64,000 nt of DNA from Ipomoea triloba. Its lineage: Eukaryota > Streptophyta > Magnoliopsida > Solanales > Convolvulaceae. The translations under genes were made by a program, and so were the position numbers. Shown in pieces: positions 35,111 through 46,649 of the stretch. Each line of letters begins with the position of its first letter. Within the stretch, counting starts at the first letter, position 1. Location of the stretch: contig NC_044930.1 in the NCBI RefSeq assembly GCF_003576645.1, positions 18,160,671 to 18,224,670 on the forward strand, in the 5' to 3' direction. Under the pieces are notes generated by a model. That model worked only from the letters and a program-made list of their open reading frames with translations, made no database searches and had not been told where the DNA came from.

Positions 35111-35154
35111 AGGTCTTTTGTTCGGATTGTTTGGAAATCGCCGCCCTAACCTTA

Positions 35155-35690
35155 TGGTCAGCCGACCTTATGGCCTTCGAGGCCGATGGGAGCAAGGTGC
35201 CCATCTCGGGAGTAAGGTGCCCGATCGTTATGGTCAGCCGACCTTATGGCCTTCGAGGCCGATGGGAGCAAGGTGCCCATCTCGGGAGTAAGGTGCCCGA
35301 TCGTTATGGTCAACCGACCTTATGGCCTTCGAGGCGGATGGGAGCAAGGTGCCCATCTCGGGAGTAAGGTGCCCGATCGTTATGGTCAGCCGACCTTATG
35401 GCCTTCGAGGCCGTTGGGAGCAAGGTGCCCATCTCGGGAGTAAGGTGCCCGATCGTTATGGTCAGCCGACCTTATGGCCTTCGAGGCTGATGGGAACAAG
35501 GTGCCCATCTAGGGAGTAAGGTGCCCGATTGTTATGGTCAGCCGACCTTATGGCCTTCGAGGCAGATGGGAGCAAGGTGCTCATCTCGGGAGTAAGGTGC
35601 CCGATCGTTATGGTCAGCCGACCTTATGGCCTTCGAGGCCGATGGGAGCAAGGTGTCCATCTTGGGAGTAAGGTGTCCGATCGTTATGGT
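35155..35690. repeat. Seven tandem copies of a 76-bp unit
   Basis: TGGTCAGCCGACCTTATGGC recurs at 35155, 35231, 35307, 35383, 35459, 35535 and 35611, an exact 76-bp period with few substitutions, plus a partial eighth copy at 35687. It lies between pol and the antisense ORF of the Tat element. The unit is not a multiple of three, so the long frames across it in all three phases are by-products of repetition. Confidence 0.95.
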
Positions 35691-35877
35691 CGGACCGAGC
35701 TCGTTTCGGGCGTAAGCGCTGAGCGATGCTAAAATCCATTCTCGAAGTTAAAATAAAATAAATGACGCCTTAATAAAAAAGAAAGCATCGTTGAATTAAA
35801 GGTTTAAGATGCTCGACACAAGAGCGGGCCGAGCTCCACCAGTTCAAACATAACAAAAAGTTTTTCCTGCCGGCCGA

Positions 35878-38124
35878 TCACTTCGATGGGCCCGACTCGG
35901 AATAAGGCTTGGGGCCGGGGTCGACCACTTCACCAGGAAGCAGGGCCAGCACCTCGGGGAGGTCGGTCTCTTCAAGGCCTTCGATTAGAGCCGTGTGGAC
36001 CTGTTCCTGCATGGCGCGACAGCCGGAGGTGAAAACCCATTGTCCGTTGATCCACACGAGCTTGTCCCCGATCTCCGTGTTGATGAAGGCTGTGACGAAC
36101 TCTTTAGCTATGGCCTCATCGGTGCATATGAACCGAGCGAGGCTGCTGGCATCCTTTATCTTCTCTATGGCCTCTTTCTCGGCCTTCTCCGCCTTTTCGG
36201 CTCGGCCCTCGGCCGCGGTGAGGTCTTTGTCCGCCTTCTCAGCTCTCGGCGGCAGCGAGCTCTTTCTCCAGCTCCCTGATCTTGATCTCGGCCGAGGAGA
36301 CCTGCTTCTGGAGCGGCTCGACTTCCTTCTCTCGGATACCCTCCAGGGCCCGAGCCCGACAGAAGAGGTCGGTCGTGGTGTGGGTCAGCTGAAAATACAA
36401 GAGGTCAGACATCCCTATCCGAGTAAGGGCTAATGAAAATTTTGATAAACCGATAGCTTACCAGGAGAATATCATCGGCAATCTGTTCCTCGAGGCGGGT
36501 GCACGACCATTCCATGATGGTCTCCATGCCCGGCACCTTATCCCTTATCTGGCCGACTAGGGTCGCGGCCAGCGAGTCCCTCTCGCGCAGGCCTTCTTGC
36601 AGCTCGGAAGATCGGCTGCTTGAGGAGCGCTTCGTGCGCTTGAGGGTGAGAACCTCCTCGACCTCAGGCTCTTACCGCTTTTCCTTCCCTTGCCGGCTCT
36701 GGCCGTGAGTGACTTGAAGGTCGGAGGCCGTAGCGCCACCCGACAAGGTGTCGATGGGCGTCGGGGCGGGTACATTGGCGACCGGGGGATCGGCGGACGG
36801 CTTGGCGACAGCAGCCATCTTCGCCCCTAGGGCGACCTTAGCTTTGGGAGGGCAAGGGGCGGCTGGGGCAGCAACGAAGGCCTTGTCGAGCACCATGTTT
36901 GCACAGCAAAAGAGAGAGGGTTAGTTTTAATGGTCAGATCGCTATAACCGACCCTGGGGAGTTAAAGGCAGGCGGGAACAATCTTGGCGACCTTGGCTCG
37001 GCTCGGCCAAGGAGATCTGGATGGCCCTAGCGGCGATCGGTCTTGGCTCGTACTTCTCGCTCCGACTGTAGTCTGGGGGTTCGAGGTTGGCCCTCTTATA
37101 GCTCTCGGGGGTTCGGAAGATGAGATAGTCGTATATCTCAGAGGAGATCTTCGCGGTCGCGTCGGTTAGAGCTCGGGTCCGCTTCGTGAAGGTGTGCTTG
37201 GCGAAATGTGTCGACCACTCTCGGGAAACTGGCAATTTCCACTTGTATTCGACCGAGAGAATACAGTTCTTCCACCCCTTGTTGCTGTCGGGAACATTAG
37301 AAAGAGTGCAGTGGTGGCCTTGAGACTAGAGCATGAGGAAGCTTCCTCCGTGCTTTGCCAAGAGCGGCCTGACGGCGTACAAGAAGTTGAAGAGCTCGGC
37401 TGTGCATACAAGCCCGTGCCAAGCGCAGATCTAAGGGAAGCACGCGATCATCCGATGGGCGTTAGGGATGATTTGCCCGGGAAGGACCTCGTAGTACCGC
37501 ATGAAAGGCGAGCAGAAAGGGTGAGAAAGGAAACGTCAGCGGCGCCTTCAGGGAGTCCAAATGGATCCCGAGCCAGTCGCCGAGGTGACGATTGATCACG
37601 TTGCCGAGAGACCAGCTGACCTTATAAGGTATTTCGTGCCGAAGCAACGAGTGAATCTCATCGACCTCGGCACGGGTAAGCAAGCATTCTTGTCGGCGGG
37701 CGCCCTCGCTGCTCAAGAATAGCATTTTCTTGTGGGGGGCCTTCGGCTCTACGCTCGACGGGCCGGCTTCGACTGGATTTGGGGCCGACGAACTGGCTTC
37801 GCCCGGGGCGGCCGGCGTTTGTCTTGAGCCTTTGGAGGTCGGCTGCGCGGCCCCGCGCGGTAGCGAAGCAGCCACGTCTTCTACCGAGTGGGGGCTGAGA
37901 TGTGGAAACAGCGCCGTAATGACCACCCGAGGTGATTTTCCTTGGCCCGAGGTGCTCGCTTCTGAAGGACCTTCATGTTCGTCGCTATCAGCAGAGACGT
38001 GTTCCACTTCGTCGATTTGGTCGAAAGTGGAACCCCCGGTCGAAGGAGTGAAGGAGTCGTTCCTCATCTCCTCTCCTTCGTCGTAGTCCCGACCAGAGAC
38101 GTTCCAGCTATCCGAGTCCGACAT
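35878..38124 (-). pseudogene. Antisense extra ORF of the Tat element (gypsy-type transposase-like / coiled coil)
   Basis: The minus-strand start is ATG 38124 (MSDSDSWNVSGRDYDEGEEM) with an acidic, Ser/Pro-rich N-terminus. Next is a domain with LTRAEVDEIHSLLRHEIPYKV and NVINRHLGDWLGIHLDS, typical of the putative gypsy-type transposase domain in plant LTR elements. Frames change near 37500, 37320 and 37200, where a TKRTRALTDATAKI segment follows, then a Pro/Ala-rich linker (36900-36700). Last comes a long charged coiled coil (about 36370-36150) and a C-terminal part with INGQWVFTSG and EVVDPGPKPYSES, ending TGA at 35878. Some breaks could be introns. It is opposite to pol, between pol and the 3' LTR; Tat-lineage elements such as maize Grande are known to have antisense ORFs there. 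Confidence 0.75.
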
Positions 38125-38597
38125 CCTAAAATTCCTATTTAAGCGAAGGGATGGGGGTTCAGCGATTTGGTATGGGCGCCGACCTAAACTATGGGGTCTA
38201 TTTTTCAAAGGAGAGAAAGCGAAGAACTTACCGAGCGTGAAGACGTTAAACGAGTGTGAGTACTTTGCGATGTAGATGGCGAGGGCCTTTGGTTCGTCTC
38301 GGGAAGCTCTGATCTCCGGATAGCTCTGGTGGCAAAAAGTGAGCGTTGAAATACGGAGGTGCCTATTTATAGGCGAAGTGCGCGGAAGACCAACCGTCGC
38401 CCAGGGCGGCGGTTCGTTTTTCGAGGTTTTCCCGCCAAGCAACTTGCGCCAGTGTATAAGTGCACACCGTCTTCCCGTGCGCCCGCGCGCGAGAAACGTC
38501 GCATTAAGCGATGGCCTAGTCGGTCCAAGAATAGTTATTCACCCCGAACCGTTCCTTTACGCTTACGATCGTCGCGCTTTGGGGTGAGGGGGCTAGA

Positions 38598-39041
38598 TGA
38601 TAGTATATATACTCTTGTACCGGTCGGAGTACGCAGGATCGGGAGGTGGGCGTCTCGGCCCGACCGGTTTGCAGTCTGGCCGTCATGGACCGATCGGTGC
38701 CTTCGCTCGACTAGCAAGGGTCATGTCAAGGCCCGCCACGTGCTCCATCCCGCTTGGGTCAGGAGTGAGGCGGACGCATGCACGCCACGTTCCCGCCATG
38801 CCGGAGCCCCGGCGATCGTGCCTTTCCCCTCTTATAAATACTGCATTTATGAGGAGAGAGAGGATCTTTTGGCTGATTCTAGACTAAGCATTGAAGTGTG
38901 CTCGGATAGTAGGAAAGTACACTGCCGACTCGCCGAGCCCTTCGAGCCCTTTACTTGAATTGTAACCGGGCCTTGATCTTTTGAGTAATAACAGATCGTA
39001 TAACCCGTTTTAGCATCGTGTTCCCGTATTTAGCATTATCA
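38598..39041 (+). repeat. 3' LTR of the Tat Gypsy element
   Basis: It begins TGATAGTATATATAC just after a purine tract (TTTGGGGTGAGGGGG, about 38578-38592) and ends AGCATTATCA at 39041, giving inverted TGATA/TATCA ends. CTTATAAATACTGC near 38829 is a TATA box. Its CG-rich U3 is like the pol region and unlike the AT-rich DNA after 39041. The 5' LTR is missing because the element is truncated at about 32310. Confidence 0.65.
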
Positions 39042-39074
39042 GGTATAACCTTCATTAACACTTATTATGTTTTT

Positions 39075-39315
39075 AGATTATGAGACAACCATAACCAAGT
39101 TACTATTTACTTAGTAACCATAAGGTTACAAGTTTGACTCCTAGCGAGAGCGGCCTATTGGCTTTATTGTTATGAACCGATCAATTATAGACAATCTCGA
39201 CTAGTTTACCTTATTGTGGTTCTTTGTCGACTAGGTCCACAAATTGAAGTGGGATTTACGTGTACACTCTCAAGTAGTAGTTGCGAGTTTCTCTTGTCAC
39301 TCAAAAAAAATTATA
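39075..39315 (+). mobile_element. Probable tRNA-derived SINE
   Basis: A box-B-like GGTTACAAGTTTGACTCC follows a box-A-like region. After it come AGCGAGAGCGGCCTATTGG and further words (GACTAGTTTACCTTAT, GGTCCAC, GGGATTTACGTGTACACTCTC) before a TCAAAAAAAA tail at about 39301. The layout fits a plant tRNA-type SINE. I could not define a target duplication. Confidence 0.5.
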
Positions 39316-40152
39316 TAAAATTAATTTTATATGCACAATAAGCAAATGTCTAGCATCTTCCTAGATACTTTCTCAGGCCGGGATGTGGAGGGCTTTGTGG
39401 TTAGGGATTCAACCTTTTGGGAACAAAATCAAATTAATTTTATATGATTATATCTACAAGAAAATTCGCGATGAAACAGCCAAGTTCCGTCGCGAAATGG
39501 GTTTTGCGAGGGAATTCGTTCCGTCGTGTATCGGCTCGTCGTATCTTCATTTGCGACGAAAAAATTCTGTCGCAAATTGCGACGGAATAATTCCGTCGTG
39601 AAATTTCGCGACGAAATTTTGCCGTCGCAATTTGACGATGAAATATTTTTAAAAAAAATAAGGTATCCTCAACTGTTCTTTGTACAACAGTTGCGGATAC
39701 CCTTAAAAATTTTATTTTTTAAAAAAAAAATAAAAAAAACAAAACAAAATAACAATATTTTTGTTTTTACACAATGTAACTCTCAATACAATCACTTAAA
39801 TTACAATTACAAAACAATAATATTTCTTTGTACAACAGTCGCGGATACCCTTTTTATACTTGTTTGAAATGGATTACCTTACAGGTAAGACTTATGCTAT
39901 TTTTTAGCCCATTTATAAGTGCTAGCTCCTTCTCTAATATCCAAGCATCTTTTTTTTTTAATATTTGGATTCAAATGGTTATGCCACCTGAAAATGTTTA
40001 TAGCAGAATCACCAAGCTAATTTACATATTTAAGAAATTGAGATTATATAAATGCTTTAAAATTGGCAGACCTAAATGCTAGCTAGGTAATTGATAAAAT
40101 CACAAATTCAAGATAATATTTTTAACAAGGGATACATAATTGAAAAATATAC

Positions 40153-40622
40153 CTTTTCACAGCATTGCTTTCCTATTCGACCAGGTAATGACTTAGCGAT
40201 GACAGACCATTTTGTAGGGTCATACTTCTCTACAAGTTCAATGATTTTATCCATCCTCCTGTAAGAAAAAGGAAAATAAATAAATAACTTTTATTTACAG
40301 ATTTGCCAAAGACCTTGTGATCAAGCGGTATCCGGTGTACACTCCCATATGGAAGGTAGTGGGTTTGAGCCTCAGTGGAAGCATCTATTGACTCTTTGTG
40401 CTTCAATAGGTTGAGAAAATAGCTATGAACATATACTACACTATAACCGAGTCAGTAGAACTCAAACAAAAAACTTTTATTTACAGATCTAAGAAATAAT
40501 CAAAAGAGATCTAAATTCATTTATAGGAACATATATACTTAATGCAGGAATGAAGAAAAACTAGGAACCAACCTCCGGAGTCCAGGGTCCTGTAACTTCT
40601 GATCTATCAGGAAAAAACTCAG
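40153..40622 (-). pseudogene. Two exons of a MYB3R-type (R1R2R3-MYB) gene inside the CACTA element
   Basis: Exon A (40622-40573) is preceded by TTTGCAG and followed by GTTGG. It encodes AEFFPDRSEV and then GPWTPE, i.e. the end of MYB repeat R1 joined to the start of R2 with about 15 residues lost. Exon B (40258-40153) is preceded by TTACAG and followed by GTATAT. It encodes IIELVEKYDPTKWSVIAKSL and PGRIGKQC, the diagnostic R2 core of the three-repeat MYB family. Phases agree, but one extra base near the start of exon B (GAGGATGGATAAAATC) shifts the frame. The original family regulates cell-cycle (G2/M) genes in the nucleus; this fragment cannot. The intron between the two exons holds the SINE at 40303-40471. 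No R3 exon was found. Confidence 0.82.
40303..40471 (+). mobile_element. tRNA-type SINE, full-length copy
   Basis: The 169-bp element begins TGCCAAAGACCTTGTGATC, has a box-A-like head and a box-B-like GTGGGTTTGAGCCTC near 40362, and ends near AGTAGAACTCAAACAAAA. A perfect 17-bp duplication, AACTTTTATTTACAGAT, flanks it at 40286-40302 and 40472-40488. It belongs to the same family as 2346-2470. It sits in the intron of the captured MYB3R fragment. Confidence 0.92.
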
Positions 40623-40639
40623 CTGCAAAGCACATATGG

Positions 40640-41579
40640 TTGCCAAATAACATTTTTATTTCACCATAGATAAAAAAAATTCCAGCATATATAAAGGAAA
40701 AATTCGTACCAATTTTCTTCAAAAAGTTCAAAAAATGACCATATTCAATGGTTTACACTGCCTAGTTGCTGCCAAATACTTCCAAACCTCACAAAAATTT
40801 TATTTTTACGATTTTAAGCATCCAACATCTATAACTAATCATCATTGAATCATAAACTACATTTATATAGGTAAGAAAAAATAAAATGATTACAGAATAG
40901 AGAATACAGATTACGTACGGCACTCAGGCAGCAATTTATCATTTCATTCATTTGTATGAAGTATTGAAGTATGAACTATTGAACTATCAACTATGAAAGC
41001 AACGTAGGAATTAATCAAAGGACTAAAGAATTGAAAAATAAAAACATTGAACTTGAATAATGAATCAAGGTCAAGATAGTTATACCATGGTTGAAGTTCT
41101 TGATAGGCATTGAGCTCCAGTGAACTAATGGTTAGAATGTTAGCAAGTAGCAACATTGAATACAGCTAACAATAAAACAAATGACGATCATCATCCCAGA
41201 TTTTGAGATTATTCAATTCAAATAAAAACAAAAGATAGCATGTGAGTCAGAATGTCAATTCAAATACTGGTAAAACAAATGGCAATCATCAACACCCTCT
41301 TGACAAATCAAATGCAATCCTGAGGTTAGAATGTATCTCCTTTGAGAACACTTTAGAACAGGCAAATCAAAGGCCGACTCTAAATATTAAGAGTCCAAAA
41401 ATCAAATGATTGCAAGTATAGTATATAAACTCCCAACTAATGTATCTTTAATTCTTTATGCATAGAAAAAAATATAATAAATTCAAGAATTTGTTTGAGG
41501 TCAAAATCAAAACAAGACTAGAGATTTGAATGGCAGAGAATATACAAAGAGAAAAAAGATTGAAACAACCTGACCTGGC
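40640..41579. other. AT-rich interior of the CACTA element
   Basis: No supported gene. The DNA continues the host-like AT-rich character of the MYB3R introns and may include more intron sequence of the captured gene, but I found no further MYB exon. Confidence 0.4.
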
Positions 41580-42003
41580 TGCACTGGTCTGGGCAGTGTA
41601 GAAGGGAATTAGAACAGGGAGGGGGAGAAATTAGGGTTGAGAGAAGAGAGAAAAAGAGAGAAGAATAGAATGGATTGTTATCATTCAGCATAAACTTCTC
41701 ATCCCCTCTGGGTAACTAAATACAATCGTGCAAAGCAAAACAAATTCCTGATTTTCAGGGATATAATTTCATACAACGCACAGCTAGTTTCTGGGATGCT
41801 CTAAACGACGTCGTCCGAACGGGAGCGTAACAGCTCCAACGGCTATCTCCATAACGACGTCGTATGAATAAGTGATAACGGCTCTTTTCAACCTCCTCCG
41901 TCAAACGACGTCGTCTGGCCTCTGTTTGCTGTGTTGCTTTCTTCCTTCTCTTTTCCAGACTTCTGTCTATTAGTTAGGCTCATTGCAACACCCCCTTCTC
42001 CTG

Positions 42004-45000
42004 ATGATCCTTGTCCACAAGGATCAAAGTTCGGAAATTGAGCTCATAGGTGGTAATAATCTTCCCAGCTAGCTTCTTCCACTGGTAAATTTGCCCACTG
42101 CACCAGAATTTCAGTCACTGCACGATTATTCTTTTTGACTAGCCTCTTGCCCAACACTGCTATAGGCTCAGCTAAAACCTGCCCCTCAGGGCCAACTAGT
42201 GGAAGATCGATTTGAGCAACAATTTCATCACCAATCCTTTTTTTTCAGCTGAGAGACATGGAACACTGGGTGCAGTAAGGATCCAGATGGCAATAGCAAT
42301 CTATAAGCAACTTCCCCAATCCTCTCAATGATCTTGTAGGGCCCATAATATTTGGCAGACAGCTTCAAGTTTCCTCTCACAGCCACAAAGACTTGTCTGT
42401 AGGGTTGCACCTTAAGGTATACCCAATCACCTACAGCCAAAATCCTTTCACTTCTACCCTTATCAGCCTGAACTTTCATCCTATTTTAAGCCTGTTGAAG
42501 ATTCTGTTTAAGTATTGCCAGCACAGCTCCTCTTTCTGCCAGCCAATCCTTCTCAGTGTCAGTGGATCCCGGGCTAATAGCCATGATAGCTTGAGCATAT
42601 CCATAGAGTGCCTAGAATGGAGTGCATTTCAGGGCAGTGTGGTAATTGGTGTTGTACCACCATTCAGCCAAATGCAACCATTTTGCCCATTGCTTTGGTC
42701 TCTGAAACACCATGCACCTCAGGTAGCTTTCAAGCTACTGGTTAACCTTCTCAGCTTGCCCATCAGTTTGGGGGTGGTAGGCAGTTGAAAGGTTTAGCTT
42801 CACTTGCATCCTCTTGAAAATTGTCTGCCAAAATTTACTACTGAACACTTTGTCTCTGTCTGAAATTATGCTTCTTGGTAACCCATGCAACTTATATATA
42901 TTTTCCATGAATAGATCAGCCACAACCTCTGCAGTATAAGGGTGACAAAGTGGAATAAAGTGGGCATATTTGGTGAATCTATCAACCACAACTAGGATGA
43001 CTTCCTTGTGATTTGACTTAGGAAGTCCCTCTACAAAATCCATGGAAACACATTGCCAGGCCTCATTAAGGATACTCAAGGGTTGCAGAAGGCCAGGAGA
43101 TGCCACATTCTCATTTTTACACCATTGGCATACATCACAGCCTCTGATCCAGTCCTTCACATCCATCTTCATGCCCTTCCAATAAAATAGGGATTTAAGC
43201 CTTTGGTAAGTCTCATGCTGCCCTGAATGACCACCAATGGCAGACTCATGTAACTTAGCTATCAATTCTGATCTCAAATTCCCTGTGGAGCCCACATATA
43301 ACCTATCTTTGTACCTTATGAGCCCTTGTACCACTGAAACCTTAGTAGACACAATAGGTTGTATGAGAGTAGCAGTCAAATTCTCAGTTGCCCACTGGTC
43401 ATCTTTATAACTTGCAATGATCTCATCCAACCATTGGGGTTGAATGGTAGTGATGGAGTTGGATGTGGCCTCCACTTGATGGTCTCTCCTAGACAAGGCA
43501 TCAGCCCCCACATTGTCACTGCCTTTCCTGTACTGAATGGAATAATCCAGCCCTAACAGCTTAGTTAAGCTTTTCTGCTGTAAGGCTGTAGTGATCTTCT
43601 GTTCCAGTAGAAACTGCAAACTGTTGTGATCAGTTTTAATGGTAAAATGTCTGCCCAGCAAGTAAGGTCTCCACTTATCCACAGCATTGATAATGGACAA
43701 ATATTCCTTCTCATAAATTGACAATCCCAGATGCCTATCTCCAAATGCCTTGCTGAAAAAAGCCACTGGTTTTCCCTCTTGCACCAAAATGGCTCCCATT
43801 CCCTTGTAACAGGCATCAGCTTCCACTACAAAATCCTTCTGAAAATCAGGTAAAGCCAATACAAGTGATTGGCAAAGGGCAAACTTCAACTGATCAAATG
43901 CTTTCTTGAGTAAGTCAGTCAAGGGTTTGCTAATGACTCCATAAGCTTTTATAAATCTCCTGTAATATCCAGTCAGACCTAAGAATCCTCTTAAGGCCTT
44001 TACTGTCTCAGGTTTAGGCCAAGCTGATACAGCTATCAACTTGGTAGGATTTGTTTGTAGGCTTACTGTGGAAATAAGATGCCCTAGGTACTCCACCTGT
44101 CTCTGAGCAAATGAGCATTTGCTTAGCTTAGCCAAGAGCTGGTTCTGCCTCATGATCATCATGACTTCATGCAGATGCTTCCAGTGTATCTCCAAGGTAG
44201 GACTGTAAACCAGAATGTCATCAAAGAAAACAAGCACTGATTTCCTAAGCAGAGGCTTGAACACTTGGTTCATCAATGCTTGGAAGGTGGCTGGTGCATT
44301 GGTGAGGCCAAAAGGCATGACCTTGAATTCATAGAGGCCCTGGTGTGTTCTAAAAGCAGTCTTATACTCATCACCCTCCCTCATTCTGACCTGATGATAC
44401 CCAGATCTCAAATCCAACTTAGAAAAATATTCAGCCCCTGCTAACTCTGAGAACAGATCCTCCACTAGAGGTATAGGGAATTTGTTCTTGATTGTGATTT
44501 GTTCAAAGCGCTGTAATCAATACAAAATCTCCAGCTGTTGTCTTTCTTTGGAACTAACAGTACTGGGGAGGCAAAGCAAGAAGAGCTAGGGGTAATGACC
44601 CCAGCAGACAGCATCTCATCTACCATCTTCTCAATAGTATTTTTTTGATCATAGGAGTATCTGTAAGGCCCACTATTGACTGGTTTAGCTCCTGGAATTA
44701 GTGTTATAGCATGGTCAAGGGTTCTTTTGGGTGGTAGGGTAGTAGGTTCCTGAAAGAAATCTTGGAACTCAGTAAATATTTGGGACAATTTAGGGTGGTT
44801 TGTTAGGGTGGTGATATGGTGTAAGGTTGAATTTTCATGGGAGTCAGTGGGGTGTAGGGAGGTACATTGGACTAAGAATCCCTGAACTCCTTCTTTGTGC
44901 CATTTTTTGATCTGCTTCTCAGAGGCTGCCTTGAGCAGCACTTTCTTAGTCAAACCCTTGAGGAAAACCTTCCTACCTTCTTTATGGAAGGAGATACCAC

Positions 45001-45724
45001 GGGGTCTAGTATGTAACTGGATAGGAGCAAATTGGTCTACCCAGTCCATTCCTAGAACCATGTCACACCCTCCCAATCTCAGCAACCTGAAATCTTTAGT
45101 GAAATTCTCCTGTTGTATCTGCCAGTTAAGCTTTTGACATACAGAGTCACTCACTACCTTGTCTCCATTAGCCACTGTGACCACTAGAGGTTGGGTCTTC
45201 TCAGGTTCCCTCCTTAACTGACTTAGCAATTTAGGGTCCAAAAAGCTATGAGTGCTTCCACTATCAACCAAGATCACCACAGGTTGTTTCTGTATTGACC
45301 CTAGCAATTTGATAGTATTTAGACCTTCACCTCCCACTACAGCACAGAGGGTAACCTCAGCCTCCTCAGGCCTATTCTCCTCCTCCTGCTGCTGCAATAA
45401 CTTAGGTAATTCAGTCTCTACTTGGTCCTCTATGATATTAAAAGTAGGGCCACTACATTTATGGCCAGGTTGACAGGGATTGAAACATCTGAAACACCTC
45501 CTTTGTTCCCTCAACTGGTTTTTAAATTGGGTTAAGTCAGGTTGTTTGGCTGCAGTTGTTTGGGTGGAGATAGTAGGGTTGGGCATATTTGGTGGATGGG
45601 AGTTTTGGAAGGCTACAGAGTTGGAATTGGAGCTGTAAGGTTTTGAGTTATGGAGCTTGTAGGTGGGGTACTGTGGGAGTTGGGAGTGGTATTTCTGGTG
45701 GTTGGAATGGCTCTGGCATTCCAT
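42004..45724 (-). pseudogene. Gypsy chromovirus pol: protease, RT, RNase H, integrase, chromodomain
   Basis: The knuckle CFRCFNPCQPGHKC (about 45480) is followed by protease VILVDSGSTHSFLD (45260). RT has LLVPKKDNSWRFCIDYSALNK (44540), MPFGLTNAPATFQ and the intact catalytic box FFDDILVYS (about 44220). RNase H includes VEADACYKGMGAIL. Integrase has the HHCC finger (HESAIGGHSG ... CDVC) and D-D-E contexts MDFVEGLP, SDRDKVF and HPQTDGQAEKVNQ. Beyond 42480 are GDWVYLKVQPY and LLHPVFHVSQL. A chromodomain with EILVQWANLPVEEASWED lies at about 42120-42050. Breaks lie near 44465 (shift within RT), 42735, 42610 and 42483 (stops) and 42240 (T run). Catalytic residues survive; the frame does not. Confidence 0.9.
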
Positions 45725-46649
45725 GATCCTGATCTAGGCCCCTCATTTGCCTTTAAACCCTTCTCAAATTGCCTGGCAAACCATATGGCATCCCCTAATC
45801 CTCTTGGTCTAGCTATCCTCACAAAACACCTTAGACTCTGCTTCAATCTGGCTATGTAGTTTTCAATGAAATTATTTTCAGTTAAATAGGGATGGGCTTG
45901 CAGCAGTAAACTCTTAAACACCTCATATTCATCAGTGAACTCATCTACTCCACCCCACTGTTTGAAGGTTGCAAAATCCTCCATCAATGATTCCCCACTA
46001 TTCCCAAACCTCTTACTCACAGCTTCAACAAAATAAGGCCAATGAAACCCTTCTCTTAAGCTCTGAACATAACTCTCAAACCACAATCCAACCTTGCCAG
46101 TTAAATGAACATACAATAGATTCAGAATATCATGCCTAGGGATATTGGATAGTGCAAAAAACTTTTCACACCTCAAAGCCCACTGCCTAGGATGTGTGTA
46201 ATCAAATAGGGGAAATTCGCTTTTGTACCGTAATCAAATGGTTCTGCCCTCCGATTCCGAGCCTGTTGATGTCCAGACCAACCCTTCTAGGGGCCCATTC
46301 AGTTTCTACAACCTCTCTTGGACCAGTAGCTCTAGGTGTATCCATTCCCAGGGGCAGCTCCTCTCCTACTCCCTCCTGCATTGGAGTTTTGTCCGGCCGG
46401 CCAGTATGGCGATCATGAGGCACACTAGGCTCACCGGGAACCTGCCCATTCACAGAAGAATGGCCCGGAGATACACCTACGATCGGAGGGGAGGGTCGAT
46501 TCAGCCTCAGCAGTTGCAGCAGTTCCTCCTTGAAACTTCCAAACTGCACAGTGAACTCAGTGACTGAATCCTGGGAGATTTGAAATTGAGTGTCGATCTT
46601 GCTATTCAGCTCAATCACAGCAGCTTCAAGCTTCTTAACCCGGTCGTCC
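45613..46649 (-). pseudogene. Gypsy gag
   Basis: The start is ATG 46649 (MDDRVKKLEAAVIEL), a coiled-coil N-terminus placed five bases inside the primer site. The capsid-type retrotransposon gag domain (46176-45700) includes ALSNIPRHDILNLLYVHLTG, VGLWFESYV and QWGGVDEFTDEYEVF. A frame break lies at about 46202-46176. The domain leads into the overlapping pol frame without a stop-start gap, as is usual where gag and pol are fused or shifted. Confidence 0.85.

Noticed and set aside
35097..35732. Series of frames repeating MAFEADGSKVPIS
   Set aside because: They arise from the 76-bp tandem repeat in each phase.
35909..38086. Long plus-strand frames opposite the antisense Tat ORF
   Set aside because: The minus strand carries recognisable domain sequence (EIPYKVSW, INGQWVFTSG); the plus frames do not.
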